Below, in pieces: positions 28,167-36,279 of a stretch of 64,000 bases of DNA. A program made the position numbers and the translations under genes. Location of the stretch: positions 1 through 64,000 of the forward strand of contig NZ_SMLL01000006.1 in the NCBI RefSeq assembly GCF_004681965.1. Reading direction: 5' to 3'. Every line of letters begins with the position of its first letter. Positions within the stretch are counted from its first letter, which is position 1. Under the pieces are notes generated by a model, which ran no database searches, was not told where the DNA came from, and saw only the letters and a list, made by a program, of their open reading frames with translations. The stretch comes from Ramlibacter rhizophilus. GTDB lineage: Bacteria > Pseudomonadota > Gammaproteobacteria > Burkholderiales > Burkholderiaceae_C.

Positions 28167-29135
28167 TCAATTGGCTTTCAGGTTGAACTTGTCAACGATG
28201 GCCTTCTGCTGCGGCAGGGTCTCGCGGGCGTACTCGCGCAGCTGCGCGCCACTCATGTAGACCGGCTCCTGCGCCAGGGTGGACAGGGTCTTGATGAACT
28301 CGGGCGACTCCATGGCCTTCTTGACGGTGTCGTGCAGCCTGGCCGCGATCTGCGGGTCCAGCCCCGCCGGCGCGACCAGACCCCAGGGCGAGAAGTCCGA
28401 GGCGTTCACGCCGAGCTCGATCAGCGTGGGCACCTGCGGGTATTTCTTCAGGCGCTGCTTGCCGAAGGTGGCGAGGAGCCGCACCTTGCCCCCTTCGATG
28501 AAGGGCACCCAGCCCGTGCTCTCGGCGGCCGCATCGACATCGCCGGCCAGCAGGGCCTGCATGCTGTTGGCCGTGCCGCGGTAGGGAACCACCGTCCACT
28601 TGAGGCCGTACTGCTCCGCGACCTGCTCCGAGATCAGGTGGCCCGGCGAGCCGATGCCCGGCACGGCGATGTTCACCTTGCCCGGGTTCTGCCGCGCATG
28701 GGCGATGAACTCGGCGAAGGTCTTCCAGGGCCGATCCTCGCGGACCACCAGGCCGAAGGGGTTGTCCGAGACGTTGATCAGGTAGGTGAAGTCCTTGAGC
28801 GGGTCGTAGGGCGTAGGCGCGATGTACGGCTGGCGCAGCACGCCGTTGTGGATCTGGGCGAGCGTGTAGCCATCGGGCCGGGCCTTCATGAGCGCGGCGG
28901 CGCCCAGGCTGCCGGTTGCGCCGGGCCGGTTCTCCACCACCACCTGCTGCCCCAGCATGTCCGACATGATCTTCGCCAGCGTGCGCATCTGCACATCGGC
29001 CCCGCCTCCCGGCGGCCAGGGATTGATCAGGGTGATGGGACGGCTCGGCCAGTCGCTGCCCTGCGCGAAGGCGAGCGGACTCGCAGCGAGTGCGGCGCAG
29101 CCCGCCGCGGCGTGGATGAAATGTCTCCGTTGCAT
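28167..29135 (-). CDS. Bug-type tripartite tricarboxylate transporter receptor
   Basis: A 322-residue periplasmic binding protein (Bug/TctC family). Signal peptide 1-24 (ending PLAFAQ), then PITLINPWPPGGGADVQMR, VVVENRPGATGSLGA and ARPDGYTL, the three standard family motifs. Such proteins bind carboxylated compounds, often without linked membrane components, as here. AGGAG precedes the ATG. It starts 5 bases after the GntR gene. Confidence 0.93.
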   Translation of the reverse strand: MQRRHFIHAAAGCAALAASPLAFAQGSDWPSRPITLINPWPPGGGADVQMRTLAKIMSDMLGQQVVVENRPGATGSLGAAALMKARPDGYTLAQIHNGVLRQPYIAPTPYDPLKDFTYLINVSDNPFGLVVREDRPWKTFAEFIAHARQNPGKVNIAVPGIGSPGHLISEQVAEQYGLKWTVVPYRGTANSMQALLAGDVDAAAESTGWVPFIEGGKVRLLATFGKQRLKKYPQVPTLIELGVNASDFSPWGLVAPAGLDPQIAARLHDTVKKAMESPEFIKTLSTLAQEPVYMSGAQLREYARETLPQQKAIVDKFNLKAN

Positions 29136-29140
29136 AGGTT

Positions 29141-29908
29141 TTACTCCTGGTGTCGAGAGGGTTCGGGCTCAGCGGCCTTGGCCAGGCCGGGCCACAAGGC
29201 GCGCAGCCGCTCGGGCGACTGCAGCGCGCGTGCCAGGCCACGACGGCCGATGCGTGCGTGCTCCTCGGCGAGCAGTTGGGCGCGCGTGCCCTGCCGGGCC
29301 TCGATCGCCTCCAGCAGCGCCTCGTGCTGCGCCTGTGAACTGCGCAGCCAGAAGAGGCTTTCAGCCGAGGGCTCGCTCACGGGCAGCATCGCGCTGGGCG
29401 CGGCGAAGGGCAGGCGGTTGTTGTGGTCGATGGCGCGCTGCAACGCTTCACTGCGGCTCGCCCGGGCCATGCCCGCGTGGAAGCGCTCATTCACCTGCGC
29501 GTAGGCGCGCTGCTGTTCGGGGCTGGCGTGTTCGCCCGCCACCAGCTTGGCGCCCTCGGCGACCAGGGCCTGCAGCTCACGGCGCAGGCCCGGGAACAAG
29601 CCGTGCTCGGCGGCCAGCCGGGCCGCCATGCCTTCCAGGAAACCGCGCAGGACCATCGCATCCTCCACCTCGCTGGGGGTGAACCGCCTGGCCACGAAGC
29701 CGCCGGCCGGAAGCGCCTCGACCAGGCCGATGTGCTCGAGTTCGATAAGCGCCCAGCGCACCGGCGTGCGCGACATGCCCAGGCGCTCGGCCAGGCGAAC
29801 CTCGTTCAGGCGCTGCCCCGGCTCGATCTCGCCCGCGAGCAGGAGGTCGCGAAGACCCAGGTAAGCGCGCTCTTCGGAGGCGGCCGGCGCGGCGATGGCA
29901 GTGAGCAT
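29141..29908 (-). CDS. GntR family (FCD) transcriptional regulator
   Basis: A 255-residue regulator: winged helix (about 18-78, with GQRLNEVRLAERLGMSRTPVRWALIELE) and an FCD ligand domain with metal-binding histidines (FHAGMARAS and SSQAQHEALLEAI). FCD regulators usually respond to organic acids. It heads the regulator-receptor-Rieske unit and probably controls it. CATAAT on the minus strand (29915-29920) ends 6 bases before the ATG and overlaps a TGAATTCA palindrome, which would fit a leaderless, self-controlled start. Confidence 0.92.
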   Translation of the reverse strand: MLTAIAAPAASEERAYLGLRDLLLAGEIEPGQRLNEVRLAERLGMSRTPVRWALIELEHIGLVEALPAGGFVARRFTPSEVEDAMVLRGFLEGMAARLAAEHGLFPGLRRELQALVAEGAKLVAGEHASPEQQRAYAQVNERFHAGMARASRSEALQRAIDHNNRLPFAAPSAMLPVSEPSAESLFWLRSSQAQHEALLEAIEARQGTRAQLLAEEHARIGRRGLARALQSPERLRALWPGLAKAAEPEPSRHQE

Positions 29909-29914
29909 CGCCGC

Positions 29915-29928
29915 ATTATGAATTCACA
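29915..29928 (-). promoter_or_regulatory. -10 box overlapping a possible GntR operator
   Basis: On the minus strand TTGTGAATTCATAAT contains the -10 box CATAAT and the palindrome TGAATTCA. Position suggests self-regulation; this is inference. Confidence 0.35.
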
Positions 29929-30047
29929 ACCAGCGATAAACCGTCTGCTCGGTGATTTCACCTAACTCTTTGGTATCCAAATTCCATTTTTGTGCATGCA
30001 GGATCAGGCAAGCTGTGCGCGCCCCCGCACACCGCCCGGCGCCGCGG

Positions 30048-30598
30048 TCAGGCCACGTCCGCCTCGGTGCGAAAAGTCCGGACCATGGTCGACAGCGCCG
30101 CCGCCTGCTCCTGAAGACTGTGTGCGGCAGCCGAACCCTGCTCGACCAGCGCCGCGTCTGCTGCGTGCTCGTGTCCAGCTGGGCGACGGCCTGCGTGACG
30201 AGGCGCAGGCCGGCGCTCTGTTCGCCGGTGGCGGTGGTGATCTCGCGGATCATGGCGGTGACGCGCTCGACGGACTGCACGATCCCTGCCATGTCGGCGC
30301 CCGCCAGTTGCACCTGGGTCGAGCAGGTGGCCACCTAGTCCACGCTTTCGCCGATCAGCTGCTTGATCTCGCGCGCGGCTTCCGCGCTGCGCTGGGCGAG
30401 GCTGCGCACTTCCGCGGCCACGACGGCGAAGCCACGGCCCTGCTCGCCGGCCCGGGCCGCTTCCACGGCGGCGTTGAGCGCCAGGATGTTGGTCTGGAAC
30501 GCAATGCCGTCGATCACGCCGATGATGTCGGCGATGCGGCGTGAGCCGGCACTCATGTCGCCCATCGTCGAGACCACTAGCGCCATGGCGGCGGGTTT
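30048..30598 (-). pseudogene. Broken methyl-accepting chemotaxis protein (signalling domain only)
   Basis: The remnant keeps the highly conserved MCP hairpin tip ([19 protein letters not shown] and [21 protein letters not shown]) but is interrupted by TAG at 30335-30337. It continues in frame (TAMIREITTATGEQSAGL) to near 30160, then needs a frameshift to reach the normal C terminus (AALVEQGSAAAHSLQEQA). The ligand-binding, membrane and HAMP parts are missing. This is a decayed fragment. Confidence 0.9.
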
Positions 30599-30616
30599 TC
30601 GCTAGCATCAATCACC

Positions 30617-31324
30617 ATGTCGCCGCAGGAGCCCGCCGTGCCCCCCGCAGAAACGCCCGGGACCTCTGAAGGACGCCCGCGGCGCCGGTGGGCTGCGGCC
30701 GCCGTGCTCCTCGCGCTGGGGGCAGCTGCGCTGTACGTCGGCGCGCCACGCCTGATGCCGTCCTGGACGGTCCAGACCATGCAGGAACGCGTGACCCAGC
30801 TGGATCCCGCGCAGATCGTTCACCTGCGCACGCCTGGCGGCCTGCTGGAGGTGACCACCCTGGAGCGCCTGGAGGAATTCGCCTGGAAGTCGCAGTACAC
30901 CTGCCGCTTCTTCGACTGCGCCTCGCTGTTGCCTCCCACGATCTCGCGGGTGCGGGCGCGCGCCAGCTACGTGTACCGCCTGCCCCTGGCTGCGCAGTGG
31001 ACCCTGCACCGGGCAGGCGACCACTACCGGCTGACGGTGCCTGCGCTGGAACTGCAGGAGCCGGTGGGGTTCGCCACGGACAGCATGGAGATCGTCACCG
31101 AGCAGAACGGTATTTTCTCGCCGCCCAAGGGCGAGAACCGCGAACGGCTGATCCGCGAGCTCGGACCCGAGCTGGCGCGGCGCGGCAAGCAGGCCCCCTA
31201 CCTGGCCAGCGCCCAGGCGCAGGCCGAGCGCACCGTGCGCGAGTTCGCGGCGCGCTGGATGCGCGAGCAGGGATCGGAGCCGGCGCTCCCGATCCGCGTC
31301 GTCTTCGCGCCGCCGCCCCCCTGA
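30617..31324 (+). CDS. Hypothetical membrane-anchored protein
   Basis: A 235-residue protein with a cytoplasmic Pro-rich start, one membrane helix (about 25-43) and an exported domain rich in strands and charged helices (TPGGLLEVTTLERLEEF, VRARASYVYRLPLAAQW). The overall pattern recalls DUF4230 proteins, but I am not sure. No Shine-Dalgarno; TAGCAT ends 8 bases before the ATG. It is convergent with the rlpA-like gene, 10 bases apart. Confidence 0.65.
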   Translation: MSPQEPAVPPAETPGTSEGRPRRRWAAAAVLLALGAAALYVGAPRLMPSWTVQTMQERVTQLDPAQIVHLRTPGGLLEVTTLERLEEFAWKSQYTCRFFDCASLLPPTISRVRARASYVYRLPLAAQWTLHRAGDHYRLTVPALELQEPVGFATDSMEIVTEQNGIFSPPKGENRERLIRELGPELARRGKQAPYLASAQAQAERTVREFAARWMREQGSEPALPIRVVFAPPPP

Positions 31325-31334
31325 TGCGCCGGCT

Positions 31335-31838
31335 TCAGTTCGCCGCGCCCGCGCCCATCTTCACCGTGCCGTCCGGAAGCGGCACCTCGATGGGCGCGAC
31401 CTCGACCGGCGCCAGGCCCTGCTCGCGCGTCAGGCCGATGGCCTCGGCACTCGAAGGCGACAGGTCGACGATGCGGCCGTCCACATAAGGGCCGCGGTCC
31501 TCGATGGTCACCACGGTGCTCTGCCCGGTCTCGAGGTTGGTCACGCGCGCGGTGGTGCCCAGGGGCAAGGTCAGGCTCGCGGCGTTGTCGTCCTCGGCGC
31601 GCATGGGCTTGCCGTTGGCCATCTTCCGGCCGACGAAACGGTCGTGATAGAAGGACGCCTTGCCCACGCGCGGCTTGCCGGTGTGGTCGGTGCCGGACTT
31701 CGGCGTCGGCTGCGCATCGGCTTCGCGCGATGCGGCCGCTTCCGACGCCCGCGACTCGGCAAGGGCGGGCGTGGCAAGTGACAGGCACACCCCGAATGCG
31801 ATCAGGGCCGGCAGCACGCGTCGGTGGGTCAGGGCCAT
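31335..31838 (-). CDS. RlpA-like septal ring lytic transglycosylase family protein
   Basis: A 167-residue secreted protein: signal peptide 1-27 (ending TPALA), then a double-psi beta-barrel domain with the RlpA pattern GKASFYHDRFVGRKMANG, TLPLGTTARVTNLETG and IEDRGPYVDGRIVDLS. RlpA cleaves glycan strands lacking stem peptides during cell separation. It has no lipobox and no SPOR domain, so it is the short version with unknown localisation. GGGAG precedes the chosen ATG at 31838. Confidence 0.85.
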   Translation of the reverse strand: MALTHRRVLPALIAFGVCLSLATPALAESRASEAAASREADAQPTPKSGTDHTGKPRVGKASFYHDRFVGRKMANGKPMRAEDDNAASLTLPLGTTARVTNLETGQSTVVTIEDRGPYVDGRIVDLSPSSAEAIGLTREQGLAPVEVAPIEVPLPDGTVKMGAGAAN

Positions 31839-32039
31839 GGGAACTCCCGCAGTTTGTGCAAGGGCTCCAGCCTCGGCCACGCGGCGCATCGAATCGGTCA
31901 GGCACGCCCGGTGATCGCGGTAGGAAGGGCCGGTTGCGGCCTGCGCGTGCAGGCCCGATGCCTCATCGATCCCGGCCCACAGCGGTGCCGGCCGGTTCTG
32001 CGGCGGCGCGCTGCGCCCGTCCGACGTGCGTCCGGTCGC

Positions 32040-32219
32040 TCAGTAGAGCCAGCGCACCAGGGCCAGCGAGAGTTGGGGCACGTAGCTCACCACGGCCAGC
32101 GCGGCGATCGCCGCCGCAATGAACGGGAGCGTGCCGCGGCAGATCTCCGCGAGCGGCAGGCGGAACACCGCCTGGCCGACGAACAGGTTGATGCCGAAGG
32201 GGGGCGTGAAGGCGATCGG
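32040..32219 (-). pseudogene. C-terminal remnant of a TRAP transporter large permease (DctM)
   Basis: Only the end of a DctM-type permease remains: IAFTPPFGINLFVGQAVF, then PLAEICRGTLPFI and a last hydrophobic helix ending LALVRWLY. The usual first about 370 residues are absent; the sequence before (32220-32294) is unrelated and runs into the PHA synthase end. Taken with the broken chemoreceptor nearby, this marks a deletion-prone segment. Confidence 0.8.
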
Positions 32220-32294
32220 GGGCTGCTGGTCGTCGGCAGCGGGCGCTTCGAGTGCCAAGCTCGTCGCTCTGCACGCGCCGCCCTTGCGGGCCCC

Positions 32295-34139
32295 TCAGCG
32301 CTGGTGCACGTAGTCACCGGGCGCCGCCACAGCGCCGCCGTGCATCGGTCGGGGTGCGGCGGCGTCGATGTGGCCGCTCGAGTGACGGCGCAGCCAGCGC
32401 TCCCAGGCCGGCCACCAGGAACCTTCCTCCCGGTGCGCGTGCGCCAGCCAGCGCCGCGGGTCGATGGCGGCCTGGCGGCTTCCGTGGGAGGCGTGGTGGA
32501 ACCAGGCCTTGGGATGGCTGTCGGGGCCGGTCGGCGGGTTCACGATGCCCACGTTGTGCCCGCCCGAGGTGAGCACGAAGGTGGCGGGCGCACGCGCAAG
32601 GCGCAGCACCTCGTAGACGGATCGCCAGGGCGAGACATGGTCCCGTTCGGTGGCCAGCACGAACATCGGCAGGCGGATCTCGTCGAGCAGGACCGGCTCG
32701 CCGTGGACGCGGTAGCGGCCCTCGGCCAGGTCGTTGTGCAGGTACAGGCGCCGCAGGTACTCGGAGTGCATGCGCGCCGGCATGCGGGTCGCATCGGCGT
32801 TCCAGGCGCGCAGCGCCGTCATGGGCGTGTGCGCGCCCATGAGGTACTCGTGCACGAGCTTGGACCAGACCAGGTCCTTGGAGTTGATGAGGGCGAAGGC
32901 GCCCGCCATCTGGCGGCCGTCGAGGTAGCCGTGCTCGGCCATCACGTCCTCCAGGAAGGCGATCTGGCTCTCGTCCACGAAGAGCCCCAGCTCGCCTGGC
33001 TCGCGGAAGTCCACCTGCGCCGCCAGCAGGGACACCGTGCGCAGCGGCGAGCCGCCGCGCGCGCACAGCAGCGCCGCCGCCATGGACAGCAGCGTGCCGC
33101 CCAGGCAATAGCCCATGGCATGGATGCCGCGGCCGGGGTGCAGGTAGTCCACCGCCTTGACCGCGTCGAGGACGCCGAAGTGCAGGTAGTCGTCCAAGCC
33201 GAGGTGCGCATCCTCCGCGCCGGGATTGCGCCAGGACACCATCAGCACCGTGTGCCCCTGGTCCACCAGGTACTTCACCAGCGAGCTCTCGGGCGTGAGG
33301 TCGAGGATGTAGAACTTCATGATCCAGGAGGGGACGATGAGCACCACCTCCTTGTCCACCTGCTCTGTCGTGGGCGCGTATTCGATCAGCTCGATGAGCG
33401 CGTTGCGCATGACCACCCGCCCGGGCGTGAGCGCGACGCCCTGGCCGGGCGCGAAAGCCTCGACGCCGCGCGGCCGGCCGTCGGCCACGACGCGCATCGC
33501 ATCGTTCCACCAGTTGCCCAGGCCGGTCGCGAGGTTCATTCCCGCGCTGGTGACGGTCTCGCGAAGCACCTGGGGATTGGTGGCCACGAAGTTGGACGGC
33601 GAGGCCATGTCCAGCCATTGCCGCAGCGCGAATGCCGCCACTTCCTCATGGTGGCGGGAGACCCCTCGCACCCCCTGCGTCGCCTCGCCCCACCAGGCCT
33701 GCGTCAGCAGGAAGCCCTGGGCCAGGGCGCTGAAGGGAAAGGCCTGCCACTCGGGCTGGCTGAACCGCTTGTCCTGCGGCGCGGGCGTGATGCAGTCCTC
33801 GCAGGGCCCCTGCATGGCACGCAGCACGAATCGCGACCACGCCATCGCCTTCTGCATCGCACTGCCGGTGAGCGCAAGCTGCCGCGACGGCGTGACCATG
33901 AGGTGGACCAGCCAGTCCGCCTGGGCCTGGGCCAGCGAGGCCGGCGACAGTCCGTGCGCGAGCCGGGCGATGGCGAGCTTGAGCGGCAGGTCGATGGCCT
34001 CCGGTCCGACCGCCGGCGTGGGTGCCACGTCCGGCGGCATCGGCGCCGGCAGCGGCTTGGGCCGCGGGGCCGTGCGGCGGGAGGACGTCGCGCGCGGCAG
34101 GTCGCGGCGCGGGCGCAGGTGCGGTCGGCTGGCAGGCAT
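32295..34139 (-). CDS. phaC: Poly(3-hydroxyalkanoate) synthase, class I type
   Basis: A 614-residue synthase that polymerises 3-hydroxyacyl-CoA into storage polyester granules. The lipase-like box GYCLGG has the catalytic cysteine near residue 345; the aspartate is in TERDHVSPW and the histidine in SGGHNVGIVNPP. The first about 40 residues are Pro/Arg-rich and unlike the core. Start taken at 34139; a TTG further upstream is less likely. It stands alone, without phaA, phaB, phaR or phasin genes, which hints at an extra synthase copy. Confidence 0.93.
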   Translation of the reverse strand: MPASRPHLRPRRDLPRATSSRRTAPRPKPLPAPMPPDVAPTPAVGPEAIDLPLKLAIARLAHGLSPASLAQAQADWLVHLMVTPSRQLALTGSAMQKAMAWSRFVLRAMQGPCEDCITPAPQDKRFSQPEWQAFPFSALAQGFLLTQAWWGEATQGVRGVSRHHEEVAAFALRQWLDMASPSNFVATNPQVLRETVTSAGMNLATGLGNWWNDAMRVVADGRPRGVEAFAPGQGVALTPGRVVMRNALIELIEYAPTTEQVDKEVVLIVPSWIMKFYILDLTPESSLVKYLVDQGHTVLMVSWRNPGAEDAHLGLDDYLHFGVLDAVKAVDYLHPGRGIHAMGYCLGGTLLSMAAALLCARGGSPLRTVSLLAAQVDFREPGELGLFVDESQIAFLEDVMAEHGYLDGRQMAGAFALINSKDLVWSKLVHEYLMGAHTPMTALRAWNADATRMPARMHSEYLRRLYLHNDLAEGRYRVHGEPVLLDEIRLPMFVLATERDHVSPWRSVYEVLRLARAPATFVLTSGGHNVGIVNPPTGPDSHPKAWFHHASHGSRQAAIDPRRWLAHAHREEGSWWPAWERWLRRHSSGHIDAAAPRPMHGGAVAAPGDYVHQR

Positions 34140-34330
34140 GGTCGGCTTCCGAAGCGGCTGGACGATGCACAGCGTACCCGCGCCGGGCGCTGCCAAGCTT
34201 GTTCCACGTCAACTGAAGGGCCTGACCCTGTCGGACGGCACCGACGCGCTGTCGCGGCGCCGTCCGACTCAAGCCGGCCGGCGCGGCTCCCACTTCAGGA
34301 GCCTCGAACCACTCGTGAAGGAGGCTGAAG

Positions 34331-34912
34331 ATGATGTCCCGTTTCGTCGTTCCGTTCGGCACCGGTTCGCGCGCGCAGGGCGCGGGCGATCCGTTCAACG
34401 AGCTTCACCACGCCATGAACCGGCTGTTCGACGACTTCCTGGTGGGCGGCGCCACCCCGACCGGCGCACAGTCGCAGGGCGCGCCGATGGCCGTGCCGCG
34501 GCTGGACGTGCGCGAGGGCGACAAGGAGATCGCCATCTGCGCCGAGCTGGCCGGGGTCAAGCCCTCCGACGTGGACCTGCGCATCGAGGGCAACGTGATC
34601 ACGCTGCGTGGCGAGAAGAAGAACGAAGCGCAGCAGGAGCGCGAGGACTACCACGTGATGGAGCGCAGCTTCGGCCGCTTCCAGCGGTCCATCCAGCTGC
34701 CTTTCGCGCCCGACCCGGAGCAGGTGCGGGCGAGCTTCGAGCACGGCGTGCTGACGGTGCGCGTGCCCAAGCCCGTGCAGCAGGAGCGCAGCCGGCGCAT
34801 CGAGATCCAGGGCGCGGCCCCCGAGAACGACAAAGGGCGCATCCTGGATGCGCCCTCGCAGGAGCCCGCCACGGAAGCCCAGGACAAGTCGGCGGACGCC
34901 ACCCGTCACTGA
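34331..34912 (+). CDS. Hsp20 family small heat-shock protein
   Basis: A 193-residue holdase-type chaperone. The alpha-crystallin domain spans about residues 55-150 (PRLDVREGDKEIAICAELAGV, then ITLRGEKK and FEHGVLTVRVPKP). The N terminus resembles the HSP20 group with NELHHAMNRLFDDF. The C-terminal tail is hydrophilic and lacks a clear IxI motif except in RRIEIQG. AAGGAGG lies before the ATG. No heat-shock promoter could be confirmed. Confidence 0.93.
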   Translation: MMSRFVVPFGTGSRAQGAGDPFNELHHAMNRLFDDFLVGGATPTGAQSQGAPMAVPRLDVREGDKEIAICAELAGVKPSDVDLRIEGNVITLRGEKKNEAQQEREDYHVMERSFGRFQRSIQLPFAPDPEQVRASFEHGVLTVRVPKPVQQERSRRIEIQGAAPENDKGRILDAPSQEPATEAQDKSADATRH

Positions 34913-34927
34913 GCGCGATCCGCGGCG

Positions 34928-34946
34928 CGCCGGGGCGACCCCGGCG
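34928..34946. terminator. Hairpin between convergent hsp20 and Bug genes
   Basis: CGCCGGGG pairs with CCCCGGCG over 3 bases. No T-run, but position between two stops suggests two-way termination. Confidence 0.5.
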
Positions 34947-34963
34947 TGTCGCGGTGCCCGTGC

Positions 34964-35932
34964 TTACTGCGGCTCGATGCCGGCTTCCTTGATCGCCTTG
35001 GCCCACTTGGCCGTCTCGCGCTTGCTGCGCTCGGCCAGGGCCTGGGGCGTTCCGGGCTCGACGGCGAAGCCGATGGCCGCGAACTTCTCCTGGATGTCCT
35101 TGTTCTGCGCCGCAGCGTTCACCGCCTGGTTCAGCTTGTTGACGATCTCGGGCGGCGTTCCGGCCGGCGCGAACACCGCGAAGTAGGCGATCAGCTCGTA
35201 GTCCTTCAGGCCCAGCGCTTCGTTGACCGTGGGCAGCTCGGGCACGGCCGGCGAGCGCTTGCTGGAGGTCACGGCCAGGCCGCGCACCTTGCCGGCCTTG
35301 ACCTGCGGCAGCATCACCGCGAAGTCGGCGCTGAACATCATCACCTGGCCGCCGATCAGGTCGGTCATGGCCGCCGGGCCGCTCTTGTACGGCACGTTGG
35401 TCATCTTGATCCCCGCCATGCTGTTCATCATCTCGGTGGAGACGAGCTGCGAGGTGCTGGCGCTGGCGAAGGTGACGTGGCCCGGCTTGCTCTTGGCCAG
35501 GTCCACCAGCTCCTTGAGCGTCTTGGCCGGCACGTCGTTGTTGACGGACATGATCAGCGGCACCGAACCCATGTAGGCCACCGGCGCGAAGGCGGTGTCC
35601 TGGTCGTAGGGCAGCTGCTTCATCAGGCTCTTGAGCGCCGCGTTGGTGCTGTTGGTGCCGATGAGGATGGTGTAGCCATCGGGCGCGGCCTTGGCCACTT
35701 CGCTGGCGCCCAGCATGCCGTTCACGCCGGGCTTGTTCTCGATGATGATGGGCTGGCCCAGCGTCTCCGACATCTTCTGCGCGAAGGCACGGCCGATCTG
35801 GTCGGTGGCACTGCCGGCGGCGAAGGGAACGACCGCGCGAACGGGCTTGGCGGGATAGGTCTGCGCAGCGGCCACGCCGGCCCAGACGAGGGCGGCGGAC
35901 AGGATGGCGAGGGACCGGCGGGTGAAGGGCAT
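34964..35932 (-). CDS. Bug-type tripartite tricarboxylate transporter receptor
   Basis: A 322-residue periplasmic receptor: signal peptide 1-23 (ending GVAAAQ), VRAVVPFAAGSATDQIGR, PIIIENKPGVNGMLGA and AAPDGYTI. It is the last gene of a unit AtuA-small AtuA partner-receptor, 29 bases after the small gene, and may bind the organic acid degraded there. CGGAG precedes the ATG. Confidence 0.92.
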   Translation of the reverse strand: MPFTRRSLAILSAALVWAGVAAAQTYPAKPVRAVVPFAAGSATDQIGRAFAQKMSETLGQPIIIENKPGVNGMLGASEVAKAAPDGYTILIGTNSTNAALKSLMKQLPYDQDTAFAPVAYMGSVPLIMSVNNDVPAKTLKELVDLAKSKPGHVTFASASTSQLVSTEMMNSMAGIKMTNVPYKSGPAAMTDLIGGQVMMFSADFAVMLPQVKAGKVRGLAVTSSKRSPAVPELPTVNEALGLKDYELIAYFAVFAPAGTPPEIVNKLNQAVNAAAQNKDIQEKFAAIGFAVEPGTPQALAERSKRETAKWAKAIKEAGIEPQ

Positions 35933-35961
35933 GGTTGTCTCCGTTGTTGAAGCGATTGAGT

Positions 35962-36279
35962 TTAGGGAAGGCGCACGGGCAGGCTCAAGAGAAGAAACGC
36001 GAGGCTCTTGCCGTGCGCATCAACGTTGAGCGAACCATTGACGCCGCCGTCGAGCACGTCGTCGATGACGAAGTTCATGGCCTGCAGCCGGGGCAGCAGG
36101 TAACGCTTGACCGCCGTCGGCCGCCGATGAGCGAAGAGTTCGGCAACACGCGACTCGGTGACCTGCTCCACCAGCAGCGGCCAGTGCGCCGGGTCGTGCG
36201 CGATCACGCTGATGGAGCAGCGGTTGCCCTTGTCGCCGGTGCGGCCGTGGGCCAGCTGGTGCAGCGGGACGGTGCTCAT
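35962..36279 (-). CDS. AtuA-related small protein
   Basis: A 105-residue protein that always appears as partner or C-terminal domain of AtuA/DUF1446 proteins. The core HGRTGDKGNRCSISVIAHD and the ending NVDAHGKSLAFLLL are typical. The ATG at 36279 overlaps the AtuA stop as ATGA, so production of the pair is coupled. Role unknown beyond terpenoid or acyl-CoA breakdown clusters. Confidence 0.88.
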   Translation of the reverse strand: MSTVPLHQLAHGRTGDKGNRCSISVIAHDPAHWPLLVEQVTESRVAELFAHRRPTAVKRYLLPRLQAMNFVIDDVLDGGVNGSLNVDAHGKSLAFLLLSLPVRLP

